NCBI RefSeq assembly: GCF_001653235.2
Contig: NW_019154044.1
Location: 1 to 64,000 of the forward strand
Reading direction: 5' to 3'
Length of the DNA stretch: 64,000 bases
Source: Pochonia chlamydosporia 170
Lineage: Eukaryota > Ascomycota > Sordariomycetes > Hypocreales > Clavicipitaceae
Part shown: positions 42,443 to 53,741 of the stretch, piece by piece
Position numbering within the stretch: the first letter of the stretch is position 1
Layout: the number at the start of each line of letters is the position of its first letter
Translations under genes and position numbers: made by a program
Notes under the pieces: generated by a model
Seen by the model: only the letters and a program-made list of their open reading frames with translations
What the model was told of the DNA's origin: nothing
The model's database searches: none

Positions 42443-44366
42443 TTACAGACCCAAGTCGCGCAGCAACTTGGCCAAACGAGCAGAAAGCCTACTACCATGT
42501 GATTGTCCCGACACATCAGTGAGAATACTGCGCCCAGTCTCACTCGATCTTCTTCTGGACTGCATCTCAGAAACAAACTTGGGCCACGTGTTGGTCAAGA
42601 CCAGATACTTGATATGGCTTTGGACGCGGTCGAATACAGTGAGACCAAATTTCGCAGGTATGTCCCCTCTGTACTTGACAAGAGTGCCGATGCCGTAGTC
42701 TGAACCACTGCGAGTGGGCGATGGTGCCTCGATGTCAAAAGGTGTAGCAGGGTTGGACGATGCCTCGCCGCAGATGATACGGGCGGCCTTTTCGAAAATC
42801 TCCTCGAGATGCTTGAGCTCACGCGAGGACAAGTTTAATGGGAATTCGGCGTCCCGGGGACTGATGAAGTCGGTGTAGATGGCGAGAGCCTCATTGTACA
42901 CATCAAGCTTTTGTTCGCCGTCGGGCATGACAGGCCAAGATGACTTCCACCGTGCCATCCGTGTCAGGAAGGCAATGTTCTCACCGGAGAAATCGTTCAG
43001 AGCTGAGAATTCCTGCAGCGGACCAGGGTTGTCCTTGAGGACGTGGTCGAGGGCAGTCATGGTTAACAGGCGATCTCCGAGTTCTTCATCGAGATAGTCT
43101 AACGCCTTGCCCTTCTCAAACAGACTGTGAGTTGAGCTCTTCCAGTCTAATGTTGACGACTGTGATGTACCGCTAGATTGGGATGCGGTTTCCCATTTGG
43201 CATTCGAGTCATTGACTCGTCTTTGGATGAACCACATTCGAATGACTTGGAAGACGGGGACGAAGACGGTGAAGATTTCGAATATCATGATGGACAGATG
43301 AATCCTGAGCGATGTTAGCTATCCGGATTTCTAATGTTGGGGGACTAAGGCATACCATTGACTAGGAGTGAAGTAGGGGTTGACCTTTTCGAATGCCGGA
43401 ACATAGGAAGCGATGAGGAACATGGGAGTGGCATGGAGGCTACAGCAGTGTTAGTTTGCGTATTGATGGTGCATGTTCGAGATACTCACTTGGCTAAGCA
43501 ACATCCGATGGTTTGTGTACGCCACCCCATGGTATCGCGAATGCCCCAAGCCCGCCAGATAAGATAGGGAGCAACCTAGAGATGGTCAATACTATTTTAA
43601 GTATACGTGCTAAAACTGCCACAACTTACAATCCAAGTCCAGACGACTTGCCAAAGCACCGAGGGCCACCATTCCCAACCACGGCCCAGGTCAACCAGTT
43701 GCTCTGGGAGAGTTGCACCCTTGATTTGAGTACCGGGCAGGCCATAAGTCGGGTGATATTTCATGCAGGCAAACCACATGCCAAGGGTAAGAAGAACCTA
43801 ACATCATGGTTAGCGAGAACAGAATGTGACACATCTGTTTTTGGCATATTACACACCTGTGCCACCATGCCAATACCGATAAATAGCATGATCCGCGCAG
43901 TATAGTTCATATTTCGAACACGACAAAGAAGAGACGTTTTGGCACCATTGCACCCAGATGTAACTCGGTGCACAGGCTGAGTAAACTGCTTCTGCAGCTT
44001 GGCGACATGAAGAAAACGGAGATTAGAAGCGTGAAAGAGCGCAATACCAAGCGGGAAGTAGATCCCCATGAAGAAGTATTGAATATCGTAGGCCAGTATG
44101 ACGGGTATTGACCGTCCGATGGGATATGTAATCTGCGCCAGGATCCAATACGAGTGAAGCAAAATAATGGCACCAAAGGAGAGTGGCAATCCACGGATCT
44201 TGAGGATTGGGTTCTTGCGGTTCACCGCGCAGAATATCATGCCAGAGAGAACTAGAGTCGTCCATGTGCAGCAGAAGCCGATGTAGAACCTGCCAATCTT
44301 GTCCCACAGAGGAGGCGAGGTTGGCATGTCGTATATCGACATGTGTAGCAGGTCTGGTGTCGCCAT
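42443..44366 (-). CDS. 7TM-RGS protein (GprK-like)
   Basis: Five exons (43857-44366, 43630-43797, 43490-43575, 43356-43439, 42443-43304) encode 569 aa. Residues 20-310 hold about seven hydrophobic spans (e.g. FYIGFCCTWTTLVLSGMIF, FGAIILLHSYWILAQI, WWPSVLWQVVWTWIVAPYLI, IMIFEIFTVFVPVFQVI). A cytosolic RGS domain follows at about 364-525, starting at ALDHVLKDNPGPLQEFSAL and including the FEKAARIICGEASSN and LTVFDRVQSHIKYLV segments. RGS domains speed GTP hydrolysis by G-alpha. Fungal 7TM-RGS proteins sit in the plasma membrane and tune nutrient or cAMP signalling. The ligand is unknown. Confidence 0.85.
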
Positions 44367-45951
44367 CTTTGCTCAATCTATGTATCTTGCCTATTCGTGT
44401 GAGCGTTTCCAGGCGAACTGATGATATGCAGGCAAACCGCAGAGAAAAGAGAAAAGACGGACAGCAACTTGAGCAACAGGCCAGATCAACCGTCGTGATA
44501 TATGGAGGGCGCAGACTCGTCATGGATCTCGTACCGGCAAAAGGGAATCATGAACCAGGAACATTATTACTCAGTGTTTTTGCTAGTCGCTGTTTATCAA
44601 TTTCCTTTTCGTCCACTCCAGTGATCGTCACTTTAGCTTCGTCGAGGTCAATGCTTTATGTTTCCTTGGCATCATGGAACCAGGTTTTCGGATCCAGCGC
44701 CATACTTGCCAATCACTAAGACTGTGCGTCTCCTGGAACCCGATTCGGCAGATTGATTGGGCCTCCAGTTCCTCAAGGATGGTAGATGCCCCCGATTGTC
44801 CAAGCATCAACAAACGAGGCACAGCATACTGTATGACGACGGCCCTTCTCGCCAGCTCCAAACCTTGCTTTTTCACCACGAGTCAACCTTTTCAATAAAG
44901 AAATCCACTCGGGAGCTTGTTTAGTTTCGTAAACACAGCGAGCCACTATCCGGAGCCGGTGGCGTCCGTTTCCTGTCAAAGACATCCGCCACGCTGGGTA
45001 ATGCAAGGCGTCGCATGGTGCCACCATGACAATGTCGTTTAAGGTGTGTTTAAGTGTTGGCCTTGGCGTCCCAGGAGCCGTTCTGCCCTGTTAGCTCTGG
45101 ATTTAGTAAGGGGAACCAGGGTCAACACCAGTACAGGGTTCGCAACGGCCACCAGTTTGACGGGATGGTGAGAGCCTATTAGTGGAGAGGATAAGCCACA
45201 TTGTTGGCTGCCGGTGTGGTTGATATGCCACATCTCCAGTATTTTCTAGCTGAGACATGCAAAAAGCAACTCATTTAACCACCTTAGTTCAGCTAGACGC
45301 TCAAGACGCTCCATATGGGACCGACAATTGTCGGAGGCTAAAGTCCTCGGATGATGCCAACTTCCGAAGCCATATAGTTCCCTGTGATCCGCTTTGCATG
45401 GCAAAAGTCTTATTATCGTGGATCATGGCAATCTTGACTTTTTGCGCATCAGAGGACCGAGACAATTGTGAATCTAGGCATCGTTTAGTATATATGAGAG
45501 CTTTGACCTCGAGAAATGGTTGCTGCGAAAAACATCGGAAAGTGGATGGAGTTGCGCTTGTTCAATGATCGCGAGTTTGTGAAACTTTCTCAATGACGGT
45601 CAATGACCGGTAGAATATGTTGGATATGCAAAAGCATTGTCTGAGAAACTGTTCGCAGTATTGGTTCGATCTGTGTGGTGAAACTCCAGTTGCTCGCATC
45701 GCCTTGTAGCTTTGGGACAACCACTTCTTACACTTGCAGCAACGGCACGCCGGACGAGTTGTGAGTAGTAGTCTGGCTGAAACGCAATTGTGCCTAATAT
45801 TTGTTTTTTATAAAGCCCAAACAGCCTCTTTGAACGTCTTTTCACAGCGGTCTTCATGCATGCAACCATACCGAAAGAAACGCGAAGCCCTCCTGTTTCT
45901 CATCAGCTTGGACAGTAAAGTACACATTTCGTAACCAATATCTCGTCTTCA
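44367..45951. other. Long spacer, no gene seen
   Basis: About 1.6 kb upstream of the 7TM-RGS gene and downstream of the HD gene. No conserved protein, RNA or repeat was found by eye. Confidence 0.45.
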
Positions 45952-46608
45952 TCATGACTGTTTTTCCGCTACTTGCTTTTTTTCCTCCAACTGCCGCTCA
46001 ATTATGGGCCTCCAGCTCTCCAAACTCCTCACCTCCAGACCTTCTACTTTTGCCTCGTCGTCCCAAACCCGCAATTGACACATCTCCCTGCACCATTGAT
46101 CGTTGCCGAAATCGTCAAGCTCCTTGCCACTCATCGGCCCGCCCTGGTAAGCGAGGGACTTCTTCGAGGCGTCCGAGAGCTTGTTGTAGTATCCGCTGTC
46201 AACGGCGCACAGATACCTCTTTGCTTCGACATGCGATGCAACCAGGCGGGCTACCTTGGATGAGAAGCCGAGCGCAAGAAGAAAGCGTCCGCCCAATGTG
46301 TCGTGCCCAACACGGCCGACGCTCTCGCCTGTTGCTGCTCCGCCAAGGTTCTCGGCTTTGCCACCAGTCAAGGAGATGAGATCCTTTCCGGGGACGAACT
46401 GCCCGATATCGTGGAGGAGAGCTGCGACCTGTGTGGCTTCGTCCACGGGTGGCGATGTAGATGCAGCTTGATCTGCGGCTTGTAGAGAGTGTTGGAGTTG
46501 TGATATCGGCTCACCTATGTAGGGGGTGTTGTCTGACGCTTCTAGTACTGAGAGGACATAAGAAGTAACCGATTTCGGTGTAAGAGGGCTGGGAATTGGA
46601 ATAGCCAT
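45952..46608 (-). CDS. PhnZ-like HD-domain di-iron oxygenase
   Basis: Intronless, 218 aa. It fits the 'phosphonate degradation-associated HDIG' family. The ligand set is complete: Tyr30 and Glu33 in YIGE, His40, the HD pair His66-Asp67 in ALLHDIGQ, His102, His126 in SHVEAKRYL, Asp183. In bacterial PhnZ I recall Tyr24, Glu27, His34, His58-Asp59, His80, His104, Asp161. The steps Y-E (3), E-H (7), H-H (24) and H-D (57) are the same. PhnZ uses a mixed-valent Fe(II)/Fe(III) pair and O2 to cleave the C-P bond of a 1-hydroxy-phosphonate, giving phosphate; TmpB is similar. No targeting signal. A PhyH oxygenase gene lies next on the same strand. Inositol oxygenase-like roles are less likely. Confidence 0.87.
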   Translation of the reverse strand: MAIPIPSPLTPKSVTSYVLSVLEASDNTPYIGEPISQLQHSLQAADQAASTSPPVDEATQVAALLHDIGQFVPGKDLISLTGGKAENLGGAATGESVGRVGHDTLGGRFLLALGFSSKVARLVASHVEAKRYLCAVDSGYYNKLSDASKKSLAYQGGPMSGKELDDFGNDQWCREMCQLRVWDDEAKVEGLEVRSLESWRPIIERQLEEKKQVAEKQS

Positions 46609-47485
46609 GATTGTGTGTTATACGGTAACAGAATAAGAATCAACTTAACTCTATGTCAGTTAATGCAGAATAAGAGAATGCTGGAATGGAAGAATGTCAC
46701 ACGCCAGTGTGCTGTTCTTGTCAAACCTTTCTCAAGAGAGGTTGAGAGGTTGACAGGGTTTAGGGTTCCCTCACATGAACAACTTCCCAAACTCGAGAAA
46801 CTCAACAAGGACCCTACATATGAATCCTGGAAGCGAGGCAGTTCGTTCGGTAAAATTAAAAATAAGAATAATACTGTTCAAAGCCTGACATAACCGCACC
46901 AATGGTACAGCAACCCAAAGAGGACACCGGTCTTCCCCCCGAGATTCTTGTGACCCCACTGTCAGCAAACATTCCAAGTCATCGCTAAGCACGTGGAATT
47001 TGAAAGCCCAATCGCTTGGCACAATGCGCCATGTGCCCTGTGGTGGCGCCAAAGTCTAGTGTTGTTTAGTTCCCGTCAGTTTGGCGAGACCCACGGCTAG
47101 GATGTGTACTGTCAAAGTCCCACTTTGGGGGTATGTATTATCAGATAATTACTTCAAATTGGTACAGTCCCATTGGAGCGTTACATTCAGTTGAATGCCT
47201 GTGACGTTTGAGGCAGGGAAAGCCCGGAAGTAGGCGAACAAACCTTGTTTACCGTCGGAAAATTACGCAACTTGTGATCATACGTCCGTAGGGTTGATAG
47301 CGAAATCGTGATGATTTCTAGCGAACACATTGAGCGTAGAACATGAGAAGTCTCAACAAATCGAATGACTGATAAGGCTATTACTATTACTCCAGGCTAA
47401 TAATATATGCATATCAACCACCGAAGAACAGCGCAACTCCTCTAAACTCTAACAAGTTTGGTCTAACTCATATGCCTAGCCATAC
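46609..47485. other. Spacer between the two oxygenase genes
   Basis: About 880 bp between the HD and PhyH genes. It must contain the HD-gene promoter. No repeated operator was seen. Confidence 0.45.
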
Positions 47486-48471
47486 TTAAAAAGCTACCTG
47501 TTTGCCAGCATCTACACTCAACATAGGTGATCCAAAACCATACGTCAAAGCACCTTTAGCATACGACTCTCCAGCCTTGCGCATATGAGTAGCTGGCCAT
47601 TCCTTCTTACGGTCCTCATAGTACACACGGTGCATGTCACCCTCTCGCGCCAAGTTATACGTCGCGTAGATGGCCTTGCGGTCATCAGAGCTGTTGTTGG
47701 GTCCGCTGCGATGAGCCAAATAAGAGGGGAAAATGAGGAGTTGACCTAGACGTCACTTGTTAGAAAGCGGCCAGAGTCAACAATGTAGTGCTTCAATTAC
47801 GTACCTGCTTCCAGTTCAACTGGAACCCATTTTTGAGAGTCAACCCAGTCGGACTCAATACAGTGAGTCTTCTCATTGATGGGGATTGTCATCTCATGAC
47901 TGCCATCAACAACTTCCAAGCCTCCGTTGGTCATATTGGAAGGATCAACGCTGAGCAGAATGGTCAAGTGCTTCACGTCCTTGATCTGGGTGTAAGCAAC
48001 GGCATCAATGTGAGGAGCAAAGCCACCTGTTTGATTGTTAGATCTGTATTGCTCAATTGGAAGCTCTTTTATGCAACTTACCACTACCAGCGAGCTTGTA
48101 GTTGATTTTCTCTTTGAACAAGTGCATGGGCTCTCCAGCCAAACCGCTCAAAAGACCAAGGAGCCTCTCTCCACGAAGCAATTTGTCAAACCCATCGTGG
48201 TAATCCACAAAGTTTTCGGTTCGGCAGAGCACTCGCTTCCCGGCTGCATTGACCTCCTACACCACTATAAGCATTTTGCAAAGTCTCATCCTTTGGCTTT
48301 TAAATGACAAACCTCGTATGGCATAAATTCGGAGTCTGCGGTAGGCTTCCAGTCATGAACCTCCTGAGCCCAGTTTTGAAGGTTCTTGACTTCCTCGGGT
48401 GACAGAAAGTCACGGATGATGAGGTAGCCCTTCTCCTTGAAGAAGGAGACTTGTTCGCTGGTAACAACCAT
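47486..48471 (-). CDS. PhyH-type Fe(II)/2-oxoglutarate oxygenase (PhnY*-like)
   Basis: Four exons (48313-48471, 48082-48256, 47805-48026, 47486-47745) encode 271 aa. The 2-His-1-Asp iron site is His117-x-Asp119 (APHIDA) and His197 (LAHRSG). Arg208, eleven residues later, should hold the 2-oxoglutarate carboxylate. There is no peroxisomal or mitochondrial signal, unlike true phytanoyl-CoA hydroxylase. In bacteria PhnY*, of the same superfamily, hydroxylates C1 of 2-aminoethylphosphonate to make the PhnZ substrate. Pairing with a PhnZ-like gene suggests that role. The acceptor of intron 1 could be 48256 or three bases later (48253), changing one Glu. An upstream in-frame Met (48525) lacks family similarity. 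Confidence 0.88.
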
Positions 48472-49443
48472 TCTGAAGTTTACAGTGGTGATCCGAAGTT
48501 TAGATGCGTTTGATGCAGGGTTCAAACCAAGACAGGGCTAAGATGAATCCAGTGCTCTGTCGCGTGATGGTGTCCTGCAAGGTCAAAAGCGAGGTTATCA
48601 AAGAGTTTAATACCAAATTACCAGTTCTCGGCTCAAGAAACCTTGCAAGAAGGCTTACTACAAATTTGCAACGTTGATTTACATTCTCAGAATCTCACAC
48701 GTGCCAAAGTATTCGTCTTCATGACGTCCAAGTCACATACTCGGGCTTCCCCCCGAGTCCCCATCCGCCAACACATGTGGAGTCTCGTCTGCTGCATTTA
48801 TCTTAAAGTGGTTCGTATGGACTTCCATTTCTACTTGAGATGAAGAAAAACCCCAGCAATCCAAGTATCTGGTTGTGGGGGCGACGCTACACACGTGGCC
48901 CAGCATCAGCTCGTTATTCATCAACTCAATCTACAAATGCTCTTGCGGGACGGATCATCGGCACAATGCCGGTTTGTGGCTGTAGATGGACCTCGACATC
49001 ATTTGTTAATAATTCTACGCGAGGTGATAAAATCTGCAACCATGAATGGAAGGAGGTGTTTTCTTAGCCATTTGTGCGCTTAGCCTCGCGCAGACTTCAT
49101 GGTTTCTGATGGCGAGTCTAAATTGTTTAAAGGGTTTGATCTTCAGAATGGGTTGCGTTGCACCCACGTGGGCTGGTTACCTGCTGCGACGGAATGAGAC
49201 AAAGATGCTGATATTGATGCCGTGTCTGTCCCATGTCGCACCGTTGGCGCCACGCATCATTTATCGAATATGCATTCACATGTCAACTTGCATAAGTGAA
49301 GCCTTGTCGACTCTTATAAATTCGTCTCGGTCTGTTATCGCGAAAAGATCAACCCAGTCCGTCAACTCTGCCCTCGATAGTCGCCTCCTAGGCCATAGTT
49401 GAAGCACGGCAGTAGAATTCGGTCGCGAAAACAGCCAGCAGCC
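48472..49443. other. Divergent promoter region of PhyH and transporter genes
   Basis: About 970 bp between the two starts. A TATAAA at 49315-49320 lies 124 bp before the transporter ATG. If the genes are co-regulated, phosphate-responsive (Pho4/NUC-1-type CACGTG/CACGTK) sites would be expected; CACGTGG at 48893-48899 and CACGTGG at 49166-49172 (both on the plus strand) fit that core. Confidence 0.55.
49315..49320 (+). promoter_or_regulatory. TATA box of the GIT1-like gene
   Basis: TATAAA, 124 bp upstream of the start codon, in a neighbourhood without other TATA-like runs. Confidence 0.45.
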
Positions 49444-51087
49444 ATGAAGGACGCTCATGAGAATGCCACTGCAGTGGACGTTCACGCCACCGAGACCATC
49501 TCCGATCTCAAAGATGAGCAGGTTGTCCCGCAGCCTGTGAGCAAGGCATCATCCGTGATGATGGTGTTGGTCGGTGGACTGGCCTTGTTTTCCGATGGCT
49601 ACAACGCACAAATCGTCGGATACATGAACACGGTGCTGGCGGAGCTGTATCCCAAAGAATACACCAAGGATGTCAAGACCAGAGTCTCCAATGCGTTTCT
49701 GATCGGCGAAGTTTTTGGCATGCTGTTCTTTGGCTGGGCAATTGACAGGCTGGGCAGACGCAATGGCATTTTTTGGGCCACGTTTTTCCTGGTCTTGGGT
49801 CTGATTCTGTCCACTGCTTCCCATGGAACCAGTGTGAATGGCATGTTTTGGATGATGATTATCGGACGTGGTGTTGCTGGATTTGGCGTTGGTGGTGAGT
49901 CCAATACCACCTTCAGCATCTCCGAGTTTCAATGCTAAATTCTGCGAATAGGCGAATACCCAACCTGTGCTACTAGCGCTACTGAAGCTGCCGATGAGAC
50001 TCTCTCGGTTCGACGCCGTCGCGGTATTCTGACGGCTGTTGCCACCGACTTTTCCATCGATATGGGTTTCGTCATTGCTGGTGTTGTTGCCCTTATCGTT
50101 TTGGCCGCGTACAGTTGGAACGTCAGCGATGGTGTCTGGCGAGTCAGTTTCGGCATCGGCATCGTTCTGCCGGTGGCATTGCTTTTCTTCAGATTACGAC
50201 TCATCAACTCTACCCAGTACCAGAAGCACGCTATGAAGCAGCATATTCCGTACTGGCTCGTCATCAAGCGTTACTGGAAGCCGATGCTCGGAACGTCCTT
50301 GGCCTGGTTCATGTACGACTTTGTTGTAAGTGCAGTTCGAAAAAGGCTTGATTTAAAGTAATACTAACCATGACGTGCTCTAGACCTACCCCTTTGGTAT
50401 CTTTGGCTCAACCGTCATTGCAACTCTCAACCCCAACGACACGTTGATGGAGAACATTGGATACGGAACCGTCCTCAATCTGTTCTACATCCCTGGTACA
50501 TTGATCGGCGGCATTCTCATGGACAAGATTGGCCGTAAACAGACCATGACGCTTGGTTTTGTGCTCTGGTCTGTTCTCGGCTTCATCATTGGCGGTGCTC
50601 TGGACAAGATTCTGCCCATCTTCCCCCTCTTTGTCGTCTTGTACGGAATTTTCAACACTCTTGGAGAAATGGGTCCCGGTGTAAGTGCAACGTCATCACT
50701 TAGAAGCACAATCGCAATGGCTAATACATAGAATAGGTTGCCACATTCCTTTGTGGTGCCGAGTCCTTCCCGACTCCCGTTCGCGGCCACTTTCTCGGAT
50801 TTGCTGCTGCTGTAGGCAAAGCCGGTGCCGCCATTGGCACACAAGTCTTCATTCCTATCCAGAACTCGTTCGGTGACGCCAACAAGGGTGTTCAAGGCGT
50901 GTTTCTCATTGGTGCTGCCTTTGCCATGACTGGTGCTGCCATTTCCTGGTTCTTGATCCCGGACAAGGAGAGGGATCTTGAGAATGAGGATATCCTTTTT
51001 AGAGAATACCTTGCTCAGCATGGGTATGCTGGTGTGTTTGGGGAAGTTAGCAAGACCAACTCTACCACTGCTACGTTGACCGAGTAG
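49444..51087 (+). CDS. GIT1-like MFS transporter of phosphate esters/organophosphates
   Basis: Four exons (49444-49894, 49952-50325, 50384-50680, 50737-51087) encode 490 aa with 12 spans. The signatures are those of the phosphate:H+ symporter branch that contains GIT1 (glycerophosphoinositol/glycerophosphocholine) and PHO84: ALFSDGYNAQIVG in helix 1, GRGVAGFGVGGEYP in helix 4, FMYDFVTYPFGIFGSTV in helix 7, and CGAESFPTPVRGHFLG in helix 10. It differs from sugar porters by the DGYN and MYDFVTYPFG blocks. It should import an anionic phosphorus compound across the plasma membrane. Its start faces the PhyH oxygenase gene. The exact substrate cannot be read from sequence. Confidence 0.88.
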
Positions 51088-51277
51088 AATAAAAATAGGG
51101 AGACATCGATGTGTATGTAGATGGTATATAGACTGAACTACGACTGCTGATCGAGTGTCACGGTAATTGCGAAAAATTCGTAGTGTCAATTGGTCTTATG
51201 TCTAGATGCAACGACGTATTAACCATTACTCAACTGGCTAAACGACTATAGTTCGATTATTCCTGTATTTAATACAA

Positions 51278-52350
51278 CTAGCCATTTGACCTACCCGGAA
51301 CATCTGGCTTGAAATGCTTCATCAAAGTCTTATTCCCCTTTCCTTCAAGCCTCGTTCTCATTCGTCTCTCCGCCCTCTTCGCGCTACTCACTTGCTTCAT
51401 CCTCGAAGCAAGCACAGATCGAAGCTCATGCGCAGGAAGATGCACGAGACTCTGTTGATCGCCCATTCTAAATTGCGACAATTGACTAGCGACTCTCGCC
51501 AACGTGCGATCATTCCTCGTCAATTCCGACCCAGATTTTGTGACCAGTTCGTTGGACGCTGTCTCGTTTGATGATTCACTGTGTGGTAGTGTGCGCCGTG
51601 ATGTGTTTTCTGCTGGTAAAGTTCGTTGGCCGAGGATTTTGCCTGATGTCAGTTTCATGATCGACTCGCCGGGAATGATCATATCTTGGACGGGTTGAGC
51701 CTTTTCTGAGAATTCATAAAAGTCTTTCATGTCGTTGTTTATTTCGAAGCGGCAGTGTGCCTTTGCCGTCATGTGTTGCTGGATGCCCTCCACTGATCGC
51801 TTGGTCTTGCTGCAGAGCAGACATTCCTGATAGCCATACACAATGAGGTGCAAGTACCACACTAAAGTTTCCAAATCGACAATCAGGGACCCTTGCTGCG
51901 GAATACTGAACGAATGTGTTTGCGACATGTGGTCGAGGTTTTGGTCGAATGATTCCGACAAAGTACCACAGAAGAGACATTGCTCGGGTATGAAGTCGGG
52001 GTTGGCGTCGCGCTCTGTCTCTGAGTCTCCTTCACTGTAGAGCTCATCTTCGGAACCTTCTTTGTCTACCATTGGTTGAGACGGTGACGTCCTGCGATCA
52101 GAATTTTGAGCTGGTCTTGAGTTTTGTTTTGACCATTCATCTTGTCGGGCTATCGCGGACGGTAACACCACACCAGACGAGGCCATGCGGTCCTTGAGTT
52201 TGGCAACACTATAACTGGTTAATGGCTACGAGAGTTAGGGCATATTGGGGTTGTCACGTACTGGGCATCACTTTTGGCATGTTCCCGCCACGCCTGAGAC
52301 GACGCAAACTGCACGTCGCAGGTTCTGCAATTGAAGATGCGATTGTTCAT
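51278..52350 (-). CDS. REI1/ZNF622-like C2H2 zinc-finger protein
   Basis: Two exons (52262-52350, 51278-52214) encode 341 aa. The intron's 3' end is ambiguous: an AG six bases further on also keeps the frame. Three zinc fingers are seen: CRTCDVQFASSQAWREH...H at the N-terminus, CLFCG...DHMSQTH near 130, and CLLCS...QHMTAKAH near 175. The C-terminus is basic (RRMRTRLEGKGNKTLMKHF), as in REI1, a cytoplasmic factor for 60S ribosomal subunit maturation. It is shorter than usual fungal REI1 (about 450-550 aa), and spacing between fingers differs. It may be a paralog of the REI1/REH1 type. Confidence 0.82.
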
Positions 52351-53741
52351 GGTGACGATGTGAGACTGTCCTGCCGAGGTGGATGAGTTGACCATTTACG
52401 TGCTTTATAATGAATATTTGAGTTGCTTTCCGGGATCAACCAGTCCTCACGACGAGGTCGATCTCTTTAATATAGTTCTAAATCTGTTCAATGTCTTGGC
52501 GATGCTCATGGTAAGATCAACCATGTGGAGAGTCCCCTGTCAACATGTGGAGAGACAAGACCAAATTCTCCGCCAAGTTGCCGTTCTAGCCACTGTAATC
52601 AGCCAAAAGGCAATCAGGTTGGCACCCCGAGTTTTCAAGTGGGCTTAATTGGGTTTGTGAGTCACCCATGGCATCACCACGTAACCTGCTTCAGTTGAGT
52701 GGGCTGGGTTCAGTTGTGTATTGAGTCACATATGACCAACGTCTTGAATAGGAAGCTCATGCCAAGTATTTGGCCGAAAAGAAGTTAGCTTAGTAGTTGT
52801 AATTGTCACTATTATTTTTTAATAGGCGGAAATTAAGGACTTGACCTAATTATTATGCAGCGTGCCATGCTACTCACAATTCGTCATCTCAATTGAAGCC
52901 AGGGATTGCCTTGGGGCTGGAATGAGCCCTGGATTTGCTTCATATGGTATCTGATGGCTAGCAGGATAACCATTCGCTACATGGCCAGAGTAAGTTGTTC
53001 ATCTTCTGAGCTGGGCGGTTCGCCTGGCCTACTTGAAAGTAGCTTCTAAGACTCATTGAACAAGAGTATCAACTCCACTGACCTTGAAGCAAAGAGTTAT
53101 TTCTTACCGATCACAATGCCCCGGTTAATTCCATCATCACAATTGTGGCTCATGGGTGTCACTGTGAGTGGATGGTGGCTTCGGCGCCTGTCTAAGTGGG
53201 CATTGGGGCTGCATTGGAACTTCTAGAATTCGTTGCGAGAGACATTTACTAATGAGTTTGGTCCAGAGGAGTCCCACTAACTAATGATGCTTTTGACCAG
53301 ATGAGATTCAGCCCTAGGTGGTGGAGCTGAACGATCTTGTGTCAATCGTCACGGCTCGTTAACTTGGTCGGAAATCGAGGCCAATTATTGCTTGTTGTTT
53401 GTAGAGCAGCAAGCCCATTTGTTTCATTCTAGTTTATTATTTTGCAGTTCCATCTTGATCAAGACTGTTTTGTTTGGGCCTATGATACGAACTGGCGGGG
53501 CTAATTAACGGCGTGATGCCACTAGACTCCTCTCTCAATCTAACTTTAAGTTGAAGCTGGAACATTCTGCCTCGCCGTCGAGCAAGATTCGAGTCTTACT
53601 CGCCCCATGAACCAGCCTCACGCGACCATCAACATCTACACTCTACCATCCATCCTCGCTACCAATGACAGCGACATACGGGCGCGTAGCACAAGCACAA
53701 GCGCTGTTCTCTGAGCCATCGACATCCTCACATCAAACATC
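52351..53741. other. Spacer upstream of zinc-cluster copy 2
   Basis: About 1.4 kb, AT-rich in places (52800-52860). No gene or repeat recognised. Confidence 0.45.
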
